Part shown: one piece after another, positions 7,668 through 11,943 of the stretch
Numbering within the stretch: the stretch's first letter is position 1
How the letters are laid out: each line of letters starts with the position of its first letter
Assembly: GCF_004138495.1 (NCBI RefSeq)
Contig: NZ_ML142850.1
Span: 442,218-454,160, forward strand
Length of the DNA stretch: 11,943 bases
Source of the DNA: Phytoactinopolyspora endophytica
GTDB lineage: Bacteria; Actinomycetota; Actinomycetes; Jiangellales; Jiangellaceae
Direction: 5' to 3'
Position numbers and translations under genes: made by a program
The notes under the pieces: generated by a model
Database searches by the model: none
Told to the model about the DNA's origin: nothing
The model's input: only the letters and a program-made list of their open reading frames with translations

Positions 7668-7701
7668 CGCTGACGTCGCACACGCCCGTCCGCTGACGTC
7701 A
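7668..7701. repeat. Short direct repeat, possible hairpin, between convergent genes
   Basis: The 10-mer CGCTGACGTC occurs at 7668-7677 and again at 7691-7700, in the 51-bp gap where the two transcription units meet tail to tail. Because GACGTC is self-complementary, TGACGTC (7671-7677) can pair with GACGTCA (7695-7701) to make a 7-bp stem with a 17-nt loop. It may serve as a weak bidirectional terminator, but there is no T-run on either strand. The repeat is seen directly; the role is a guess. Confidence 0.3.
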
Positions 7702-7716
7702 CACGCGCCATCGCCG

Positions 7717-8619
7717 TCACGATTTGACCGCGCCGGCCATTCCCTCGATGAAGGTCCGCTGCAGCAACAGGAAGACGACGATCACCGGGATCAGGCTGAT
7801 CAGCGCTCCGGCGGCGAGTCCCGCCCAGTCGGTGGTGTCGCTTCCGAAGAAGCTGTACATGCCGACCCCCAGGGTTCGCAGATCAGGTCTTCCGAGCGTG
7901 AAGACCAGCGGCACCAGGAATGCGTTCCAGGCGCCGATGAACCTGAACAGTGCGACGGTGCCGATCACCGGCTGCGCCAGCGGCAGCATGATCCGCCAGA
8001 AGATACGGAGAAAGCCCGCGCCGTCCATCCGCGCCGCCTCTTCGAGATCCTGGGGAAGCCCGGCGAAGTATCCCATGAACAACAGGATCGGTACGACATG
8101 AACCGGGCCTGCCGCGGCGAGGACCGCTCCGGTGAGATTGTTGTTCAGGCCGAGGGAGTCGACAAGCACGAAGACCGGGATGATCGTGTAACCGTCCGGA
8201 ATGAACATCGTCGCGATCAGAATGCCGACGATGATCTTCTTTCCCGGGATATCACCACGCCCCAATGCGTATCCGGCCGTCGCCGAGACGAACAGCACGA
8301 CGGCGACCACGCCCAGGGAGAAGACGACCGTATTGATGGTGTACGACGCGAATCCGGCCGTGTCCCACGCTCGCGTGATGTTGTCCAGGGTGAACTCTTC
8401 CGGTATGAGCCCGATGCCACCGAGGAACATCTCACGCTGAGACTTGAACGCGCTGGTGGCAACCCAGATGAACGGATAGACCCATACCAGGCACAGGGGA
8501 ATCAGCAGCACGTGCCATAGCTTCGCGCGGTGCCGCAACGCCACACTCTCGCCTGCACGGTCCGACCTCCGGACGGGCGCCTCGCGTTCGCTGTTACCGG
8601 GTATCACGGGCGCAGACAT
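7717..8619 (-). CDS. Sugar ABC transporter permease, MalG type
   Basis: A 300-residue inner-membrane permease of a CUT1-type carbohydrate importer. The first membrane helix is near residues 35-55 (LLIPLCLVWVYPFIWVATSAFK), with further hydrophobic segments near 95-118, 128-150, 165-187, 219-240 and 265-288, giving the six expected. The ATPase-contact EAA loop is DLEEAARMDGAG...RIMLPLAQP (191-217). The start codon follows the stop of the upstream permease directly (TGAATG), with AGAAGGGG as ribosome-binding site inside the upstream gene, so translation is probably coupled. It is a close paralogue of the partial permease at the left edge: well over half the residues agree by eye, including the C-terminal FIEGMAGAVKS. 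This is the last gene of the three-gene minus-strand transporter operon. Confidence 0.95.
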   Translation of the reverse strand: MSAPVIPGNSEREAPVRRSDRAGESVALRHRAKLWHVLLIPLCLVWVYPFIWVATSAFKSQREMFLGGIGLIPEEFTLDNITRAWDTAGFASYTINTVVFSLGVVAVVLFVSATAGYALGRGDIPGKKIIVGILIATMFIPDGYTIIPVFVLVDSLGLNNNLTGAVLAAAGPVHVVPILLFMGYFAGLPQDLEEAARMDGAGFLRIFWRIMLPLAQPVIGTVALFRFIGAWNAFLVPLVFTLGRPDLRTLGVGMYSFFGSDTTDWAGLAAGALISLIPVIVVFLLLQRTFIEGMAGAVKS

Positions 8620-9615
8620 TCACTTGCCCCTTCTCTCGTAGCGCTTGCGCAGCAACGGAGCCTGCATCAAGGTCAGGATCAACATGAAGATCCCGAACAC
8701 CACCCCGGCCGCGCTCGCGAAGCCGTATCTCGAGGCGGAGAACGACGGGTCGAACGCGTATCGATAGATGTAGGTGGACATGACGTCGGTCGAGAAGTTC
8801 GGTCCGCCCTGAGTCGTCGCCTGAACCAGGTCGAACGGCGCCATGCTCGTCTGGAACGTGAGCAGCAGGATGACGATGGCCAGCGGCGCCAGGACGGGGA
8901 TCGTCACACGCAGCAGAGTCTGCCGGGCGCTGGCCCCGTCGACTCGGGCCGCCTCGTACAGCTCGCTGGGCACGGTCTGCAGGGCCGCCAGCCAATAGAC
9001 CATCGTGATGCCGAATCCCTTCCAGAGATCAATGCCCAGAAGTGTCGGCAGCGCTGTCGATTCGGAGCCGAGGAAGTTGATCGGCTCGTCGATCAGACCC
9101 GACCGCGACATCACCTCGTTGACGATTCCGCCCGCGGGATCGAGGATCATCGCGAATACGATGCCTACGACCGCCGTAGTCGTCACGACCGGCAGGAAGA
9201 TCAGCAACCGGTAGAGGTTCCGGCCACGCAGCCGCGGGTTGTTGAGTATGACGGCCATGACCAACGCCAGCGGGAGCTGCACGAATATCGCCACGGCCGA
9301 GAAGATCAACGAGATTCGGAAGGCGTTCCAGAACGCCGGGCTGGAGAGCACCTCCTGGTAGTTGCCGAATCCCACCCACTCGCTGGGTGGCCCGATGCCT
9401 CCCCAGTCATAGAGCGAGTACCACCAGCTGGCCACCATGGGCCAGAGGGTGAAGCTGAGGAAGAGCACCGTCATCGGCACGAGAAAGACGTAATGCCAGG
9501 CGTGCTTGCGCATGCGGGTCCGCAGCTTCTCTGCTTTGCGCGCCTTGCGCCTGGCGGGCCCACCGCCCGCGGCGGCGGTGCGGCCCGAGGCGTCAGTGAC
9601 TTCAGCGACGTTCAC
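8620..9615 (-). CDS. Sugar ABC transporter permease, MalF type
   Basis: A 331-residue permease, partner of the downstream MalG-type subunit. It has a basic N-terminal tail, a first membrane helix near residues 40-62, and an EAA loop ELYEAARVDGASARQTLLRV with following IP (218-240). The block TTQGGPNFSTDVMSTYIYRY (267-286) and the final helix (about 300-320) are characteristic of MalF/UgpA-like subunits. The start is GTG at 9615, with GAAGGAG only 2 nt before it, which is unusually close; no better in-frame start was found, and the next ATG (codon 35) would remove the N-terminal tail. It lies 29 nt after the binding-protein gene and touches the next permease gene with no spacer. Confidence 0.94.
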   Translation of the reverse strand: MNVAEVTDASGRTAAAGGGPARRKARKAEKLRTRMRKHAWHYVFLVPMTVLFLSFTLWPMVASWWYSLYDWGGIGPPSEWVGFGNYQEVLSSPAFWNAFRISLIFSAVAIFVQLPLALVMAVILNNPRLRGRNLYRLLIFLPVVTTTAVVGIVFAMILDPAGGIVNEVMSRSGLIDEPINFLGSESTALPTLLGIDLWKGFGITMVYWLAALQTVPSELYEAARVDGASARQTLLRVTIPVLAPLAIVILLLTFQTSMAPFDLVQATTQGGPNFSTDVMSTYIYRYAFDPSFSASRYGFASAAGVVFGIFMLILTLMQAPLLRKRYERRGK

Positions 9616-9644
9616 ACGGCTCCTTCGTGACCGTACTGCTCAGC

Positions 9645-11126
9645 TCAGGTGGCCGGAGCCCAGTCCTGCATCGGGTCCCACTCCGGGTAGCTGAGATCGT
9701 CTCCCGTGATCTCGCCGCCCGCCGAGGCGAGCTGCTCGATCTGCGTATCGAGGAAGCTGTCGATCTCCTCATCCAGGGCCGTCGCCTTCGGCGCGAAGTC
9801 CTCACCCCGTGTGATGGCCTCAACCGAGGTGGCATGCCATCTCAGGTCAGGTTGAGCGATGAGCTCGGTCATGAGCATCTTCACGGCCGGGCTCCCATCC
9901 GTGATGGGGTCCGGCGCCCGGCGGACCGTCTCGTCGTGAATGGTGATCATCTGCTGTTCCACTTCAGACAGGTCCGCCGAATCGCGCCAGACGCTCTCGA
10001 CCGCGGTGAACGACCGGAACGTCTCGAAGTACGCCCGCTGGAACTCCTCGGAGACCAGGAAGTCCATCAGGAGCCACGCTTCGTCGGGACGGGCGGATTC
10101 GGCCGACATCGCCCAGATCGGGCTGAAGGCCGCCCGTAGCCCGAGGTACCCCTGACGCCCGGCCGCCGGGACCGGCAGCGGGGCCAGCCCGAAGTTCAGC
10201 TCGGGATTGAGGTTGGCGATCTCGTTGACATGCCATTCCGCGGCCGCATAGAACGCGATCTTCTCCCGCGCGAACTCGGTGAAGACGCGCTCCCCGTCCC
10301 AGCTCTCCCAACCGGGCATGACGATCTTGTCGGTCTGCAGCTGCCGATACAGCTCGACGAGGTCGACCAGCGACGCGTCGCTCACGCCCGCCTGGCCGGT
10401 GGTCAGGTCGAGCCCGAGGCCACTCGGCTCGCCTATGCTCGACGGCCCCGCCGCGGCCTGCAGGAATCCGACCTCGCGGGCATCCGACTGACGGAACGCA
10501 CAGCCGTAGTAGTCGCCGCCGCCGTTCCGGGTGATGTCGTACGACATCTGCTCCAGCTCCTCGAAGGTCTCCGGCGGGCGGTCCAGGCCGTTCTCCTCCA
10601 AGATCGCCTGGTTGTAGGCCAGCAGGCTTCCCGACCTCCATTTGCCGGAGACGAGCGGCAGCGAGTGCAGCCCGCCCTCGCGGTGCAGGCCGGAGATCAG
10701 GGGATCCAGGCTGCCTTCAGGAAAGCGAGACCTGAAGTCGTCGTCGATGTAGTCGTCGAGTGCTGCGGTGTACCCGCGACCGTGCAGCCGGTCGAGGTTG
10801 TTGGCGCCGTTGACATAGAAGATGTCCGGTGGGTTGCCTTGCTGGAACATCAGCTCGACGGCGTTGATGTTCTGAGCAGGCGGGTTCTCGATCATCTCGA
10901 CAGAGATGCCTGGGTTCGCCTTCTCGAAGTTGTCGAACTGCTCGCGGAAGAACTCGGCGCCGCCCGCATGTCCCGAAACGATCGCGATGGTCAGGGCGAC
11001 ATCTCCGGACGAGCTACCGCTTTCACCACCACTGCACGAGGAGACGAATGCGGGCGTGGCGACGGCAGCGGCACCAAACCCCATTGTGCGTAGAAATGAG
11101 CGACGAGGAACAGTAGAGCGATACAC
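9645..11126 (-). CDS. Extracellular sugar-binding lipoprotein of ABC importer (family 1 SBP)
   Basis: A 493-residue solute-binding protein that should capture the sugar outside the membrane and deliver it to the two permeases encoded downstream. The N-terminus has a twin-arginine motif (Arg8-Arg9 in PRRSFLR), a hydrophobic stretch, and a lipobox VSSC with Cys31 as the lipidated residue, so export by Tat and anchoring as a lipoprotein are expected. A Ser/Gly-rich linker follows, then a family-1 binding fold starting near residue 44 (VALTIAIVSGHAGGAEFF). Phrases such as FEKANPGISVEMIE, MLMTELIAQPDLRW and SAESARPDEAWLLMDFLVSEEFQ are typical. The start is GTG at 11126, set by AAGGAGG 5 nt upstream; the open frame runs to 11249, but that part encodes an Arg-rich stretch that would bury the signal peptide. 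Ligand not determined; an oligosaccharide is likely from context. Confidence 0.93.
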   Translation of the reverse strand: MYRSTVPRRSFLRTMGFGAAAVATPAFVSSCSGGESGSSSGDVALTIAIVSGHAGGAEFFREQFDNFEKANPGISVEMIENPPAQNINAVELMFQQGNPPDIFYVNGANNLDRLHGRGYTAALDDYIDDDFRSRFPEGSLDPLISGLHREGGLHSLPLVSGKWRSGSLLAYNQAILEENGLDRPPETFEELEQMSYDITRNGGGDYYGCAFRQSDAREVGFLQAAAGPSSIGEPSGLGLDLTTGQAGVSDASLVDLVELYRQLQTDKIVMPGWESWDGERVFTEFAREKIAFYAAAEWHVNEIANLNPELNFGLAPLPVPAAGRQGYLGLRAAFSPIWAMSAESARPDEAWLLMDFLVSEEFQRAYFETFRSFTAVESVWRDSADLSEVEQQMITIHDETVRRAPDPITDGSPAVKMLMTELIAQPDLRWHATSVEAITRGEDFAPKATALDEEIDSFLDTQIEQLASAGGEITGDDLSYPEWDPMQDWAPAT

Positions 11127-11131
11127 AGAGT

Positions 11132-11138
11132 CCTCCTT
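11132..11138 (-). promoter_or_regulatory. Strong ribosome-binding site of the binding-protein gene
   Basis: AAGGAGG on the minus strand, followed by 5 nt and GTG. It decides the start of the binding lipoprotein against the upstream in-frame ATG at 11249, and the resulting protein begins with a proper Tat lipoprotein signal. Confidence 0.75.
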
Positions 11139-11308
11139 GACTGGTCGGCCACTAATCACATCGTGAAGCTGGCAATGTCTGGCGTACGTGCGGCTCCTGC
11201 TGGGCCCACCGCCCCTACGGGCCGATCTCCTCCTTCGACAGCGCCGCATCGAACCGATCGCCCGTCATTTGAGCAGATCGTTTCGACTGTCGGCGCGAGG
11301 TTGGCACG

Positions 11309-11337
11309 AGCGTAGCTGGCACGCCCGCTTTACGCAA
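11309..11337 (-). promoter_or_regulatory. Candidate promoter of the minus-strand transporter operon
   Basis: On the minus strand TTGCGT (11332-11337) and TACGCT (11309-11314) are separated by exactly 17 bp and fit the loose actinobacterial TTGnnn / TAnnnT pattern. A start near 11302 would leave a leader of roughly 175 nt before the GTG. The match is weak by score (three of six bases in each box), and its main support is the overlap of the -35 box with the inverted repeat at 11325-11341. Confidence 0.3.
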
Positions 11338-11341
11338 GCGG
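11325..11341. promoter_or_regulatory. Candidate operator: inverted repeat upstream of the transporter operon
   Basis: CCGCTT-TACGC-AAGCGG is a perfect 6-bp inverted repeat with a 5-bp centre, of the size usual for dimeric regulators such as IclR proteins. It lies in the divergent region and covers the candidate -35 box of the transporter operon. Its right half (TTACGCAAGCGG) recurs with two changes just before the IclR gene at 11529-11540. Binding by the neighbouring IclR-type regulator is inference. Confidence 0.4.
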
Positions 11342-11496
11342 TACCTGCTATGTGACGATTCAACCCACACACGGCCCGGCAAAGCCATCGCCAGTGGTCA
11401 ATGGGCGGCTCCGATCCACCATTCATACGTCCGAGAGAACGGCAGCCTCCGCCGCAGACGCGCACATGCCCTCACCACGTACTGACCCGCCGCATG

Positions 11497-11529
11497 TGTT
11501 AACATGCAATCCACATTATGGGTTGTAAT
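11497..11529 (+). promoter_or_regulatory. Candidate promoter of the IclR-type regulator gene, with palindrome
   Basis: TTAACA (11499-11504) and TGTAAT (11524-11529) each match five of six bases of the standard -35 and -10 boxes, with a rather long 19-bp spacer. A start near 11536 would give a very short leader just ahead of the GGAGG ribosome-binding site. The -35 box lies inside the 8-bp palindrome TGTTAACA (11497-11504), which could be an operator. This AT-rich patch stands out in an otherwise GC-rich region. Confidence 0.35.
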
Positions 11530-11540
11530 TGCGCAAGTGG
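11529..11540 (+). repeat. Second copy of the operator-like motif, before the IclR gene
   Basis: TTGCGCAAGTGG differs at two of twelve positions from TTACGCAAGCGG at 11330-11341. It contains the 8-bp palindrome TTGCGCAA (11529-11536) and covers the expected transcription start and part of the ribosome-binding site of the regulator gene, a place where bound repressor would block expression. Autoregulation is inferred. Confidence 0.4.
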
Positions 11541-11548
11541 AGGTTGAC

Positions 11549-11943
11549 ATGGCCAACGCCGCCCCCCGGGAGGCAGCCGGGGGAACCCAGAGTGTCGAGC
11601 GGGCACTGTCATTGCTGAAGGCCTTCACCGAGACGGAGCCGGAGCGGCGAGTATCCGAACTCGTCGAGCTCACCGAGCTCGGACAGTCCACGGTGTCCAG
11701 GTTGGTGGGTGCGCTCGAAACGCTGGGGTTCCTCGCGCGGGACGACCGCAGCGGACTCTATCGGCTCGGTCCTGAGATCGTCAGCTTGGCTGGAATCGCT
11801 CTCAACGAGTCTGCTGTGCACGCCCAGTCACGACAGATCGCCCAGAACCTCGCCGCTGACCTCGGCCTGGGCGGCAACGTCGCCGAGCGACACGGAAGCG
11901 CGGCGTTCTATCTGTGCAACTTCGAGGGGCGGCTGGCGCCGCG
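11549..11943 (+). CDS. IclR-family transcriptional regulator (3' end outside window)
   Basis: The first 131 residues of a regulator are visible and the frame is still open at the window end. Residues about 13-76 form an IclR-type winged helix-turn-helix: TQSVERALSLLKAF, then VSELVELTELGQSTVSRLVG as the recognition region, then LETLGFLARDDRSGLYRLG as the wing. Residues about 77-131 begin the linker helix and the effector-binding domain (LAADLGLGGNVAERHGSAAFYLCN). The ATG follows GGAGG with 5 nt spacing. The gene is divergent from the transporter operon, the usual layout for a local regulator. IclR proteins commonly sense a sugar or aromatic metabolite; here a sugar or aldonate derived from the imported glycan is likely but unproven. 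Whether it acts as repressor or activator cannot be told from this part. Confidence 0.92.
   Translation, partial: MANAAPREAAGGTQSVERALSLLKAFTETEPERRVSELVELTELGQSTVSRLVGALETLGFLARDDRSGLYRLGPEIVSLAGIALNESAVHAQSRQIAQNLAADLGLGGNVAERHGSAAFYLCNFEGRLAP

Larger units (their letters stand above)
11127..11548. other. Divergent non-coding region
   Basis: This 422-bp stretch separates two divergently transcribed units. No convincing gene was found in it; the short open frames present have no ribosome-binding site and no recognisable product. It holds the candidate promoters, the inverted repeat, the repeated motif and the TGTTAACA palindrome listed separately. Its end near 11495-11535 is markedly richer in A and T than the surroundings. 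Confidence 0.6.

Noticed and set aside
8530..9630. 366-codon plus-strand frame across the two minus-strand permeases
   Set aside because: Opposite two permeases with intact EAA loops and membrane helices; its own product is hydrophilic with no known motif.
11127..11249. N-terminal extension of the binding lipoprotein
   Set aside because: It would place an Arg-rich segment before the Tat signal peptide; AAGGAGG with GTG at 11126 explains the start.
11265..11465. 66-codon minus-strand frame in the divergent region
   Set aside because: No ribosome-binding site, no recognisable product, and it crosses the candidate promoter and operator sites.

Overview
The window looks like chromosomal DNA from a high-GC actinobacterium. 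Third codon positions are strongly G/C, GTG starts occur, ribosome-binding sites are purine-rich, and the two solute importers are of the sugar type (binding lipoprotein plus two permeases, no ATPase beside them), as is common in actinomycetes that share one ATPase between systems. No rRNA, tRNA, CRISPR array, insertion sequence or phage gene was seen. The genus cannot be fixed from the sequence alone.

Layout. Positions 1-7665 hold a tightly packed plus-strand cluster: the end of a MalG-type sugar permease (its first codons lie before the window), two different type I sulfatases, an unrecognised 651-residue protein that looks like an (alpha/alpha) toroid glycan-active enzyme with a C-terminal beta domain, an aldo/keto reductase of the L-fucose (D-threo-aldose) dehydrogenase kind, and an amidohydrolase of the sugar-lactonase (COG3618) kind. 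Gaps are short (57, 21 and 16 nt) or replaced by 4-nt ATGA overlaps. A second set faces it on the minus strand (7717-11126): a Tat-type solute-binding lipoprotein, a MalF-type permease and a MalG-type permease, transcribed leftward. A 422-bp non-coding divergent region (11127-11548) separates the binding protein from an IclR-family regulator that runs off the right end of the window.

How the genes may work together (inference). The parts fit a pathway for uptake and breakdown of a sulfated glycan. ABC importers bring in sulfated oligosaccharides. Two cytoplasmic sulfatases (perfect C-x-P-S-R formylglycine motifs, no signal peptides) remove sulfate. The unknown toroid-like enzyme may cut a glycosidic bond. 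The reductase and lactonase could then oxidise the released sugar to its lactone and open it to the aldonate, as in non-phosphorylating L-fucose, L-galactose or D-arabinose catabolism. A sulfated fucan or another L-sugar-rich polysaccharide is the simplest guess, but the substrate is not proven. The later catabolic enzymes, a sulfatase-activating enzyme and the transporter ATPase are not in the window. The IclR-type regulator probably controls at least the divergent transporter; a short motif is repeated upstream of both divergent genes.

The most novel items are the unassigned 651-residue enzyme, the combination of intracellular sulfatases with an oxidative sugar pathway, the Asp-to-Asn change at the lactonase active site, and the repeated operator-like motif.
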